A stretch of 64,000 nt of DNA from Sphingomonadales bacterium (GTDB taxonomy: Bacteria > Pseudomonadota > Alphaproteobacteria > Sphingomonadales > Sphingomonadaceae): NCBI GenBank assembly GCA_027485735.1, contig JAIXQM010000194.1, positions 62,001 to 126,000 of the forward strand. Reading direction: 5' to 3'. Shown one piece after another: positions 27,864-36,260 of this stretch. Position 1 is the stretch's first letter. The number at the start of each line of letters is the position of its first letter. Both the position numbers and the translations under genes were made by a program. The notes beneath the pieces were generated by a model that did not search any database, was not told the DNA's origin, and was given only the letters and a program-made list of their open reading frames with translations.

Positions 27864-30257
27864 TTAGAAACGCGCCTTGACCGTGACGCCGAAGGTTCGA
27901 GGGTCGCCGAGCTGGCCGACGATCAGGCCGGTACTGCCGGGCGCCGCAGTGAGGAGATCGAAATACTCGGTATCAAAGGCGTTGCGCAGCCAGCTAAAGA
28001 CTTCCCATCCGCCTTCCGTGCGATAGCCGGCGCGGATATTGGTCAGCACATAGCCGGCGATATTCTGCACGGACGATGGCGTCGGGCTGGACGAGAAATC
28101 CGAGCGAAGGCTGCCATCGACACCAAGGTAGAATTCACCATCGCCGGAAAATATGCTGCTGGGGATGCGGTATTCGGCGCCGTAGCTGATGGCATATTTC
28201 GAAACAGCCGGCAGCCGACCGCCCGAGGCATCGACGAATTGCAGTGCGCCCCCCGCCCGCTCGATGGGCGGTGGCGCGCCGGGGAAGTCGAGATATTTGG
28301 CGTCCGTATAGGCAAAATTGGCGTAGACATTGAAAATGTCGATCGGCCGCAGCGCCAAAACAAGTTCAAACCCCTGCGAACGCACCTTGGGTACATTAGC
28401 GAGATAGCCACGGATGACGCCGATCGTGCCATCGACCACGGTGGCCTGGTAATCCGTGATGTCGGTGCGGAAGGCCGAAAAGTTGATCGTGGCGCTTTTA
28501 TCGAGCAGTTGCGTCTTCAGGCCGATTTCGTAGTGATCGACCTTTTCCGGATCAACGGTGGCAAGCTCTACGGCCGGCGTGACCCCGTCGGCCCGCGTCG
28601 GGATACCCGACAGGTTGATGCCGCCTGATTTGAACGACCGTGCATATGTGGCATAAGCTAGGACGTCATCGACCGGCCGCCATGACAGGGTGATATCGCC
28701 CGAGACATTCCAGTCGCGGAATGTTGCCTGATAATTCTGGTTTTGCAGTACGCCGTTCTTGATCAACTGCTGCGCCGGCGTCACCGGCGATTGCCCGCCA
28801 CTGACGGTCGAAATGTAAGAGCCGTCTTTCTTGTCATAGTTGACGCGGATGCCGGGGGCGAGGCTGAGCAGGTCGCTGATGTTCCACGTCAGCTTGCCGT
28901 AAAACGCTGCGCTGTCATTCGTATAGCGGATTGCATTATCTGACCGCAGGCCGTTGATCAGCCCGGGGTTGGCGGCATCGACCGTTGGCCCGAGCAGCCA
29001 CAGGCCAGCAGCTTCGCCCTGCTGCTGGACCCCTTGGGTGTTGATCGTCTGGTGAAAATAGAACAGGCCGACGGTATAATCGAGCCTGTTGCTGCCGTTC
29101 GAGGCGAGGCGCAGTTCCTGGCTCCATTGCCGCTGCTGCGACGGGTTCGCCGAAATAGTGGTGACGGGAAGCGGCGTGAAATCGCGGTCGTTGCTGGGCA
29201 ACCAATCCCATTTTCGCCATGCCGTGATCGAGGTGACGGTGGCCGGGCCGATATCCCAATTGGCGAGCAGCGACACGCCGGCAAGGATCTGTTTGGCCCG
29301 CAGCGGCGAGTCATTGTCGACAAGCCGGTCGAACGGGTCGGTGCTTGACGGCGTATAGTTGGAAAGGCGGGCGAGGTTAGCAAACTGCCGGTTGGCGGCG
29401 CGCGCTGTCGGCACCACCTTGACATAATTCTGGGCGAAGGCCTCGGGGTCTTGCCAACTGTAATCGCCATAAAGCGTCAAATCGAGATTGTCGATCGCCT
29501 GCCAGAACAATTGCCCGCGCAAGCCCAGATTGTCTGTCTGGTTGACGTAGCGTCCGGTGACAGTGTTGAACAACGTGCCGCCACGTTTGGTGAAGGAAAC
29601 GCTGGTCCGCGCCGCCAGCTTGTCGGGGACAATCGGGCCCGAGATCGAACCCTTGGCCTGGATGAAATCAAGGTTGCCATAACTCAGTTCGCCGCGGCCC
29701 TCGAGATCGAAACCGGGCTTGCGCGTGGTGATGTTGATGGCGCCGGCGCTGGTGTTCTTGCCATAAAGTGTGCCCTGCGGCCCGCGAAGCACCTCGACCT
29801 GTTCGACATCGACGAAATCCAGAGTCGAGGCAGCGATGCGGCTATAGTAAACCTGATCGATGTAGAGCCCGACACCTTGTTCGATGCCATCGTTGGTGAG
29901 CCCGAAGGGCGCGCCAAGGCCGCGGATATTGATAGCCGAATTGCGTGGGTTCGAGCTGATGAATTGCACCGACGGCTGTAGCTGCACGAGGCGGCTGATG
30001 TTGAAGGCGCCGGTGGCCTCGATCTGCTGCCCGCCGACCACGGACACGGCGATCGGCACATCCTGGACATTTTCCGCCCGCCGCTGCGCCGTGACGAGAA
30101 TTTCGCCTTCGCTGCCGTCAATAGTGACTGCAGGCTGAGCGTTTGAGGGCTCGGCGGCGTTGGCAGGTATCGCCGGCGTGGTCGCGAGCATAATAGCCAG
30201 CCAGGGACCATAACTGTTAGCCCATGCGATTGGTCCGACGGTTGGCGTTGCTTGCAT
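27864..30257 (-). CDS. TonB-dependent receptor
   Basis: Outer-membrane uptake channel, 797 aa, starting at ATG 30257 with GGAG about 7 bases upstream. A signal sequence (GPWLAIMLATTPAIPANA) precedes a TonB-box-like EILVTAQRR, the plug domain (EVLRGPQGTLYGKNTSAGAI) and a beta-barrel ending in FGVTVKARF. It is related to the receptor at 24973-27324 over its whole length, so the two are paralogues, but divergent enough to have different ligands. The ligand is unknown. It ends 79 bases from the convergent ModE-like gene. Confidence 0.92.
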   Translation of the reverse strand: MQATPTVGPIAWANSYGPWLAIMLATTPAIPANAAEPSNAQPAVTIDGSEGEILVTAQRRAENVQDVPIAVSVVGGQQIEATGAFNISRLVQLQPSVQFISSNPRNSAINIRGLGAPFGLTNDGIEQGVGLYIDQVYYSRIAASTLDFVDVEQVEVLRGPQGTLYGKNTSAGAINITTRKPGFDLEGRGELSYGNLDFIQAKGSISGPIVPDKLAARTSVSFTKRGGTLFNTVTGRYVNQTDNLGLRGQLFWQAIDNLDLTLYGDYSWQDPEAFAQNYVKVVPTARAANRQFANLARLSNYTPSSTDPFDRLVDNDSPLRAKQILAGVSLLANWDIGPATVTSITAWRKWDWLPSNDRDFTPLPVTTISANPSQQRQWSQELRLASNGSNRLDYTVGLFYFHQTINTQGVQQQGEAAGLWLLGPTVDAANPGLINGLRSDNAIRYTNDSAAFYGKLTWNISDLLSLAPGIRVNYDKKDGSYISTVSGGQSPVTPAQQLIKNGVLQNQNYQATFRDWNVSGDITLSWRPVDDVLAYATYARSFKSGGINLSGIPTRADGVTPAVELATVDPEKVDHYEIGLKTQLLDKSATINFSAFRTDITDYQATVVDGTIGVIRGYLANVPKVRSQGFELVLALRPIDIFNVYANFAYTDAKYLDFPGAPPPIERAGGALQFVDASGGRLPAVSKYAISYGAEYRIPSSIFSGDGEFYLGVDGSLRSDFSSSPTPSSVQNIAGYVLTNIRAGYRTEGGWEVFSWLRNAFDTEYFDLLTAAPGSTGLIVGQLGDPRTFGVTVKARF

Positions 30258-30286
30258 CGCGCTATCTCCATCCCGAGAAGCGCAAG

Positions 30287-30316
30287 CTTATTCCTACTAG
30301 TCCAGTAGGCAATAAG
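30287..30316. promoter_or_regulatory. Dyad symmetry upstream of the second receptor gene
   Basis: CTTATTCCTACT (30287-30298), a 5-base centre AGTCC, then AGTAGG-C-AATAAG (30304-30316): the arms pair over 12 bases apart from one extra C. It lies 30 bases upstream of the receptor start and could be an operator or the stem of a leader hairpin. It does not closely resemble the dyad at 27339-27362. Confidence 0.5.
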
Positions 30317-30530
30317 AGATTTGGTTGCTGGCCGGAAAGCCAAGCTTTGTCACCGCCAGGAGTAGCTTGAACGGCTGTCGTGAGGGCGAGAGTCCGTTCA
30401 GCTGGTATCTGTTGGATGAACGGCGGGTTATGGCAATAACAGACGTTCCCGAGCCCAATGACGAACGACTGAATGTGGGTCGAAAGCGGCAACATCGTCG
30501 CGCTGCCCTTCGATGGGGCAGAGGCTGTCA

Positions 30531-32711
30531 TTAGAACTGGCCGTTTTTCAGTCCGTTAGCAATCTCATCCGGCGTTCGACCATCCGGCGTGGCGACATGG
30601 TTCAGCTTCCTGATGAAGCCCTCGATCTTCGCTGCATCACCCTCGACGATCGATCGCTCGTCTGCGCTCAAAGGGACTTCCTCCAGATACCGGCGGATCG
30701 ACGCTTGGCTTTCGAGGGCATTCGCGCGGGCGCTGACCTTTGGCAAATTGAAGTCGCAGCCGGCGCAAGCCATCCGGTGCGGGCAGCCGCTCCAGAACGG
30801 ATTGGTGCAGTAGGAATCCCCCAGGTCATAGAATGCGTAGGGCTCGTTGCCTTTGCGGGATATCGCATCGTGATCGACGAGCAAGGAAACCATATGTGCC
30901 ATGTGGTCGGCTTGGGCGAACGACGCCGCGAGCCGTGTCGGCCGGATCCGAATGTAATGCATGGTCGAAGTCGGTGAGCTGTGCCCCGACCACTGCATCA
31001 ACTCGATAAGCGACATTCCCTTTGGGACGTTCGCCAGCGCGGTTACGGCAGAGGCCCGTCCGCGATGGCTGGTGATCGGCCCGCGACTGTCCGCCATCGG
31101 GACGCCGGCCTTGGCGCAAAGAATTGGAATAATGGTGGCGTTCAACATCGACGTCCCCACCCGCCGTCCTCGAAACTGAAACAGATAGCATACCGTTTGG
31201 CCGGTCCGCTGGTCGATAAGTGGCGCCTGTTCGGAAGGGCGCTCGGCGATCCAGGCGTCGATCCGTTCCTTTACGACCATGGCGACCGGCTTGACGTATG
31301 CCTTGAAGGTTTTGCTGGGTGGAACGTCGAGATAGCAAAGCGTGCCGGACTCCACCTTGCTCCCGTCGTCGGCAACGATATCTTCGAGCTGCGCTCGGAC
31401 ACAGCCCAGTTCCAGGCGCGCGATCTCGTTTTGCCGAAGACCACAGTGTGTCCAGATCACCGCCATCGCCTGCACCAGCGCGAGCGGATAGTGGATTTCC
31501 GAGAGAAGGTCATCGCGTTCGAGATTGAGGCTGGCCCAGATCAGCTTGAGCCAGGCGGCATCGTCGATAACACGGGGATTGACGCCGGCGTTGAAACTGA
31601 CGGCAGACGGTGTCGCCAGATGATAGCGCGGGCTGAACCGGAGCTTCGCCCAACCCCAAAGTTCAAGATCGATAAAGAACCGCCGCATCGCATGCAGGAA
31701 TACGCGTTTGGAATTTGCAGTGATCGGTTTGCCGTGGGTAATCGCGTTGCGCCTTGGGGCAGATTCCAGCAGCCATTCCCCGACCGTTGATCGGTCCAGT
31801 GCGGCGATGAAGGCGGCGCAGACCGAAGTGTCCCAGTCCTCGGGCGACGCCACCTGTGGTTGGTCGCGGGCAAGCCAGAGGCCGATGCGAAGGATGAACC
31901 CATAATTGGTTTCGCGGGTCGATGGCCGAAGCGTGGACGTGTCTCGCCACCGCCGACACCACGCCGCCCATTCAGGGGGCACCCCGTCGACGCTTTTGTC
32001 CCTCCACCCGACATAGTTTCGCATCCGCAGGGGTTGCTCGATGATCCCAAGTGCGGCGAGCCCGGCCGAGACCTTGCCCACTGCCCCGGCGACAGCCGTG
32101 TTGCGGCTTGCCTGTCCGCGCTGCAGCAAATCGGTGCTGAACGTCTCGAGGCGCGGATCGCCGTTTTCCAGCATCAGGCTGCCAAGCACGCTGGCCAAGT
32201 GAAGCTCCAGATTTTGAGCCGAATATCCTAGCCCCGCGAGTGTTGTCGCCAGTCGTTCATGCTGCTGCTCGACGATCGAGCGACCAAAGATTGCGGCGGC
32301 GTACACGCTGTAATGGCGAAACTTCTCGATCTCCCTGAAATCCCGAAAGCCGCCGAGGTGATATGCGACGGCCGTCAGATACGGGCGGACCAGCCTTTCC
32401 TCGTTCAGCATTGCCAGCCAACTCGGCTTTGACCAGTTCCAATAGGGTTGGCCGTGACGATCAACGATCGCGAGAATCCGGGCGACGCCCTGCATGGTGT
32501 TCGACGGTGAGATGCCGCCTCGAGCAGCAACCGCGAACAGCGGTGCCACGAGGCGCGGGGCGGTCAGCAGCAGTTGATCGAAATCGGATCTTGCTGACCG
32601 GCCTTTGATCGCCTGTCGCTCAGTCGCGCTGAGCTCTCCCGACATGTCGTAACGGGCGAGGTCAAATGTCGCATAGGTTATGCCCTCCAAGACTGGTGTC
32701 CGGTCAGCCAC
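30531..32711 (-). CDS. tnpB: Tn554 TnpB-type tyrosine recombinase
   Basis: Large tyrosine recombinase, 726 aa from GTG 32711. That start is supported by GGAGGT 5 bases upstream and by an 8-base overlap with tnpA. The catalytic Arg is in THCGLRQNEIARLELG, HxxR in SHRGRAS, and the distal His and Tyr in GHSSPTSTMHYIR. Near the C-terminus a Cys cluster (SYCTN, SGCPHRMACAGC) has the form found in Tn554-type TnpB. It is longer than Tn554 TnpB (~630 aa) because of an extended N-terminus. With TnpA it should carry out excision and integration. Confidence 0.87.
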   Translation of the reverse strand: MADRTPVLEGITYATFDLARYDMSGELSATERQAIKGRSARSDFDQLLLTAPRLVAPLFAVAARGGISPSNTMQGVARILAIVDRHGQPYWNWSKPSWLAMLNEERLVRPYLTAVAYHLGGFRDFREIEKFRHYSVYAAAIFGRSIVEQQHERLATTLAGLGYSAQNLELHLASVLGSLMLENGDPRLETFSTDLLQRGQASRNTAVAGAVGKVSAGLAALGIIEQPLRMRNYVGWRDKSVDGVPPEWAAWCRRWRDTSTLRPSTRETNYGFILRIGLWLARDQPQVASPEDWDTSVCAAFIAALDRSTVGEWLLESAPRRNAITHGKPITANSKRVFLHAMRRFFIDLELWGWAKLRFSPRYHLATPSAVSFNAGVNPRVIDDAAWLKLIWASLNLERDDLLSEIHYPLALVQAMAVIWTHCGLRQNEIARLELGCVRAQLEDIVADDGSKVESGTLCYLDVPPSKTFKAYVKPVAMVVKERIDAWIAERPSEQAPLIDQRTGQTVCYLFQFRGRRVGTSMLNATIIPILCAKAGVPMADSRGPITSHRGRASAVTALANVPKGMSLIELMQWSGHSSPTSTMHYIRIRPTRLAASFAQADHMAHMVSLLVDHDAISRKGNEPYAFYDLGDSYCTNPFWSGCPHRMACAGCDFNLPKVSARANALESQASIRRYLEEVPLSADERSIVEGDAAKIEGFIRKLNHVATPDGRTPDEIANGLKNGQF

Positions 32712-33735
32712 TATTACCTCCGAAGAGCTCGGAGCCGATACGCGCATCGATATGCGTGATGGATCCCGCCATTCGCGCAGAAAGATCGCTGCCCGACAGG
32801 TGCAAGTATACCAGCGTCGTCCTGGGGTCGCGATGGCCAGCGTACGTAGCGAGCTCGTGCAGTTTCCAGCCTGAACGGGCGAGATGGGTCAATCGCAGGT
32901 GTCGCAGGCTATGGGTGCTGAACTCGGAAACGCCCGCTGTCGCGGCCCAGTGCTCGACGGTCTTGCTCCACGACCATTTGGTGAGCGGCTGCCCGTAATT
33001 GCGGTCAGATTCGGACCGAAACAGCGGGCCGGTGCCCGCGGCGACGGCGCGAAGATCCTGGAGATGCCGTGCGAGAACCGATGCGATGGCGGGACTATAG
33101 CAGACCACCCGGCTGCGCCTTCCCTTCGTCGTCTCCGCGCGCAACGTCATCAACCTGTGCGCAAAATCAAGGTCATCGACGCGCAGCGCAATGAGTTCGG
33201 AGCGGCGGAGGGCGCCAAAGTACCCAAGGGCGAGCATAAGCCGATTGCGCACCGTATCGGCAGCTGCCGCCCTCAAGATAGACAGCCACTCATCCTCGGT
33301 TGGCAAATGGGGCAGCTTGATCAGCCGCGGCACCAGCCCGCGCGTGAAGCCGGCATGGTCAGGGACACGGCGGAGCGTCGATGTTTGCCCGCGAGGGACA
33401 GGATTTCGGGAACACAGCCCTTGATAGGTCAGGTGATCGTACCAGAGCCTGATGGCGGTCAGCCGTTGATGGAGGGTCGAATTCGCGACGGCGGTCGGGC
33501 TGCCGGGGAGGAGGTGGCGAATATAAAGGGAAACGTCTTCGAGCGTCGCCGCCTCGGCGGCGACGCTCGAAGACGTGCAGAACGCCAGGTAATGCGTCAC
33601 CCCGCGCCCGTAAGCGTCTAGCGTTGCCGGCGATCGGCCAAGGTTGCCAAGCAACTGCAGCCATTCATCGACCAGCGGATACTGGTTCAGGGCGGTCTGC
33701 AATGATGTTGCCCGGCGCATTGGCGGGTGCTCCAT
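32704..33735 (-). CDS. tnpA: Tn554 TnpA-type tyrosine recombinase
   Basis: Tyrosine recombinase of 343 aa (Tn554 TnpA is ~361). An N-terminal SAM-like core-binding domain (LQLLGNLGRSPATLDAYGRG) precedes the catalytic domain. Active-site residues are Arg in FGALRRSELIAL, HxxR in HSLRHLRLTHLA, and His and Tyr in YAGHRDPRTTLVYLHLS. It starts 44 bases inside the right border of the element and its end overlaps tnpB, so both are made from one transcript running into the element. Confidence 0.9.
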   Translation of the reverse strand: MEHPPMRRATSLQTALNQYPLVDEWLQLLGNLGRSPATLDAYGRGVTHYLAFCTSSSVAAEAATLEDVSLYIRHLLPGSPTAVANSTLHQRLTAIRLWYDHLTYQGLCSRNPVPRGQTSTLRRVPDHAGFTRGLVPRLIKLPHLPTEDEWLSILRAAAADTVRNRLMLALGYFGALRRSELIALRVDDLDFAHRLMTLRAETTKGRRSRVVCYSPAIASVLARHLQDLRAVAAGTGPLFRSESDRNYGQPLTKWSWSKTVEHWAATAGVSEFSTHSLRHLRLTHLARSGWKLHELATYAGHRDPRTTLVYLHLSGSDLSARMAGSITHIDARIGSELFGGNSG

Positions 33736-33762
33736 CTCGCCAGCATTCTACCGGAGAACGGG

Positions 33763-33770
33763 CATTCCAC
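33763..33770 (-). repeat. Right subterminal inverted repeat of the Tn554-like element
   Basis: CATTCCAC, 9 bases inside the right border, the exact complement of the left copy GTGGAATG at 24692-24699. The different distance from each border fits an asymmetric recombinase core better than a classical terminal inverted repeat. The match is short. Confidence 0.5.
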
Positions 33771-33779
33771 CTAACTTAC

Positions 33780-34018
33780 TAGAGCGTGTAGTTTGATGAC
33801 AGCACTCGGATGCCGTGGCGCTCGATCTTGTCGCGGATCAAATGGACCGGATCGCCCATTTTTATGCCAAGCGCTTTTGCCTCGGCCGAGCGCGCGACAG
33901 CGCAGCCATCGTTGTTCGACAGGACGATGACCGGCACGCCGACAAGCCGGCTATCGAAGGCCCGCTCGCACGAGACGTAATAGTTGTTGCAGTCGATGAG
34001 GGCGATGGGTGTCGGCAT
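33780..34018 (-). pseudogene. umuC: umuC, 5' part (cut off by the transposon)
   Basis: The first 79 codons of UmuC, from ATG 34018, which overlaps the umuD stop. It contains the first catalytic Asp in [17 protein letters not shown] and the fingers start [22 protein letters not shown]. It ends SSNYTL followed at once by a TAG made at the transposon junction. The break falls in the conserved NYxLY-D segment of Y-family polymerases. A 79-aa product could still be translated with UmuD but lacks the SIDE motif and the thumb and little-finger domains. Confidence 0.92.
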
Positions 34019-34440
34019 CAGTACCGCCGCGCCAGGCCAACAACGACGCCCCAGATCTCGACATTCTCATCGACGATGGTCTCGCCATAGCCTTCGGCCT
34101 CGGCGATCAGCCACAACCGGTCCCCTGCCCTTTTCAGCCGCTTCAGGGTGCGATCGCCGTGGACAAGCGCCACGACGATGTGCCCGGGGCGCGGCTTCTT
34201 CGCCCGGCTAACGACAATCAGATCGCCGTCGTTGATGCCAGCGCCAGCCATCGAAGTGCCATCGACCCGCATGACATAGCTTGCCGCCGGTTGTTCGATC
34301 AGCCAGGTGCCGAGATCGATCGGTTCCTCGATGTCGTCTGCCGCCGGCGACGGAAAGCCGGCCGGCGTGGAACAGAGCAGCATCCGGGCTTCGAGCGGAA
34401 TGATCTCGAACGGCAAATCGTGAAGGAGAAGTGCGGGCAT
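34018..34440 (-). CDS. umuD: UmuD-type SOS mutagenesis protein
   Basis: A 140-aa S24 peptidase that is cleaved during the SOS response and then joins UmuC in polymerase V. The self-cleavage site is the Ala-Gly in [13 protein letters not shown]. The nucleophilic Ser is in [14 protein letters not shown] and the general base Lys in [11 protein letters not shown]. The ATG at 34440 is the right start by length and by the position of the cleavage site; a longer in-frame extension runs through the SOS box and is not coding. It is intact, while its partner umuC is broken. Confidence 0.92.
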   Translation of the reverse strand: MPALLLHDLPFEIIPLEARMLLCSTPAGFPSPAADDIEEPIDLGTWLIEQPAASYVMRVDGTSMAGAGINDGDLIVVSRAKKPRPGHIVVALVHGDRTLKRLKRAGDRLWLIAEAEGYGETIVDENVEIWGVVVGLARRY

Positions 34441-34492
34441 CAGGTTCTGCAAAGGTCTCGAATCGGGTTGACGCGGCAATGTGCGTCGATAA

Positions 34493-34507
34493 GAACAAAT
34501 AAGGAAC
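34493..34507 (-). promoter_or_regulatory. LexA (SOS) box of umuDC, alphaproteobacterial type
   Basis: On the minus strand GTTCCTTATTTGTTC, exactly the GTTC-N7-GTTC direct-repeat form of LexA boxes in Alphaproteobacteria. It lies 53 bases upstream of the umuD start, a normal place for a LexA-controlled promoter. Confidence 0.88.
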
Positions 34508-35048
34508 ATGAATCTCGTGGCCGCGCTGCATTGCCCCAACTCAAAGGCTAGGTCTGGTTCGAATTCGGCCTCATGGAGCGCTATATTCGATGCTGTGCCC
34601 AAGCCCTTACGACAAGCTGCTTTCAAGCCAACATGGACGAGGTCCCGCTTGAGCTGATACTCGTCAGCCGAACCGGCGAAGCCCGCGCTGCTCTCCCGGA
34701 CGTTGCATCGGTCGAGCAGACCCCAGCAAACCTTCGCGCCTTTGATGCTCCTCACCATCGGCTACCATGACATCAAGGAGGTTCTCACTGCCCCTGCCCG
34801 CGATATAATTGCCGAACTGAAAGGCGGCGCTGGCCAGCGCTGATGGCCACCGGGACATGCACACGCTGCTGGAACGGCGGCTCCTCGGCATCTCAGGAGA
34901 ACGGCATCGATTTTGTCAGGATATCGAGACGCAACCAGAAACCTATGCAGGCCGTTGCCAGCCTACTTGATCCCTGAACAACTTGAACGTTGCCAACTGA
35001 ACGCTTTTTGTGCAGATATCACTCAAATAGCTTCAGGCGGGCAATTTG
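34508..35048. other. Intergenic region between umuD and parA
   Basis: About 540 bases in which I see no credible gene. The last part holds the parA leader, with the short sequence TGAACG repeated near 34984-35001 (TTGAACGTTGCCAACTGAACG), which might be a ParA autoregulation site. An AGGCGGG ribosome-binding site precedes parA. Confidence 0.45.
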
Positions 35049-36260
35049 ATGGCAAAAAGCGTCACTAAGCGTTCAGAAGTCGAAATTGTCAGTCAGTTGG
35101 CGGTCTCGGGCGAGCGTATGATTGAACGCTTGCGGCGAAAGTCGTTTTTGCCAGAACGCAGGAAAGAACTCCACCTCCGGTTTGGGATCGCCGAAATTGC
35201 AGCGATGCTCGGTTGCTCGACGAATCGGATCCGACAGGCGGAGGAGGACGGTCGCCTCCCCTCCCCTGCTTTTGACGAAGCCGGCCGTCGCCTTGGTTAC
35301 GACGTGGCTGCCATGCTTCGAATGCGGGAAGTCCTCGGCGCCAGCCCGAGACGTGCCGATGGCGACGAGCCTGCCATAATCGCCGTCCAGAACTTCAAAG
35401 GGGGTGTTGGCAAATCAACCGTGACGACCCACCTGGCGCACTATCTGGCTATCCAGGGTTACCGAGTCCTCGTGGTCGATTGCGATAGCCAGGCCACCAC
35501 GACGACCTTGTTCGGTTTCAATCCGCATTTTGATGTTGAGCGTGAACAGACGCTCTACCCGTATCTATCAATCGATCCCACACAAGCCGATCTGCTCTAT
35601 GCAGTTCAACCGACTCCTTGGCCCAACGTTGACCTGATTCCATCATGCCTTGAGCTGTTCGACGTCGAGTATGAACTCGCTGCGGCCGGCAGCGATGGTC
35701 AGAACGTGCTTGCGGCGCGGTTTCGCAAGCTAAAACAAGGGCTTCGAGACCTAGCCCGCAGCTATGATGTGGTAATTCTAGACCCTCCTCCAGCACTTGG
35801 CACAATCAGCCTTGCGGTTATGCAGGCGGCAAATGCTCTCATTGTGCCGTTGGCGGCAACTACACCGGACTTTTGCTCCACCGTGCAGTTTCTCAGCATG
35901 ATGGATCAAGTGCTTGCGCAGCTCGAGCAAGCAGGGATCAGTGTCGATTACGGCTTTGTCCGGCTGTTGTGCTCTCGGCACGACACGAGCAATCCTTCCG
36001 AGTCAATGGTCATCCGAATCATGGAAGAGGCTTTTGGCGCCTCGCTTCTTCCTGTGGCCGTTCTCGACTCTGCCGAGATCAGTCATGCTTCGTTGCGCAT
36101 GATGACGGTGTTCGAACTCAACAAGCCGATCGGGACCGCCCGCACCCACAAGCGCTGTAAGCAGAACCTGGAGGAAGCCCTCGGACAAGTGGAACAATTG
36201 CTAAGGCGGGGCTGGCATCGCGCTCACCCGGCTATCGAGGATCTTGCTGATGTCGCGTAA
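35049..36260 (+). CDS. parA: ParA partition ATPase with N-terminal DNA-binding domain
   Basis: Plasmid-partition ATPase, 403 aa, type Ia by layout. The N-terminal ~100 residues contain a MerR-like helix-turn-helix (FGIAEIAAMLGCSTNRIRQAEEDGR), normally used for autorepression. The ATPase has the deviant Walker A FKGGVGKSTVTTHLA (near residue 118), Walker A' DCDSQATTT and Walker B VVILDPPPALG. It overlaps parB by about 10 bases and is the first gene of parA-parB-repA, all translationally linked, which is the repABC-like order without being repABC itself. Confidence 0.93.
   Translation: MAKSVTKRSEVEIVSQLAVSGERMIERLRRKSFLPERRKELHLRFGIAEIAAMLGCSTNRIRQAEEDGRLPSPAFDEAGRRLGYDVAAMLRMREVLGASPRRADGDEPAIIAVQNFKGGVGKSTVTTHLAHYLAIQGYRVLVVDCDSQATTTTLFGFNPHFDVEREQTLYPYLSIDPTQADLLYAVQPTPWPNVDLIPSCLELFDVEYELAAAGSDGQNVLAARFRKLKQGLRDLARSYDVVILDPPPALGTISLAVMQAANALIVPLAATTPDFCSTVQFLSMMDQVLAQLEQAGISVDYGFVRLLCSRHDTSNPSESMVIRIMEEAFGASLLPVAVLDSAEISHASLRMMTVFELNKPIGTARTHKRCKQNLEEALGQVEQLLRRGWHRAHPAIEDLADVA

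Larger units (their letters stand above)
24687..33779. mobile_element. Tn554-like transposon inserted in umuC
   Basis: The borders are defined by the two halves of umuC, which join without a lost or duplicated base; a 1-base ambiguity (shared T) allows 24688-33780 instead. The absence of a target duplication fits tyrosine-recombinase transposons of the Tn554 family. Recombinase genes tnpA and tnpB lie at the right end and overlap. The cargo is two TonB-dependent receptors and a ModE-like regulator gene. A short inverted repeat GTGGAATG occurs near both ends. A tnpC-like gene, usual after tnpB in Tn554, is not seen. Confidence 0.8.

Noticed and set aside
32704-33735. Phage integrase or integrative element with tRNA attachment site
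   Set aside because: It overlaps a second large recombinase gene with the Tn554 TnpB-type Cys cluster, and the borders lie in umuC, not in a tRNA gene.
33780-34018. Independent small gene of 79 codons
   Set aside because: It is the N-terminus of UmuC, ending at a stop created by the transposon junction.
34664-34891. Short minus-strand open frame between umuD and parA
   Set aside because: No ribosome-binding site, no family resemblance and shadow-like composition.
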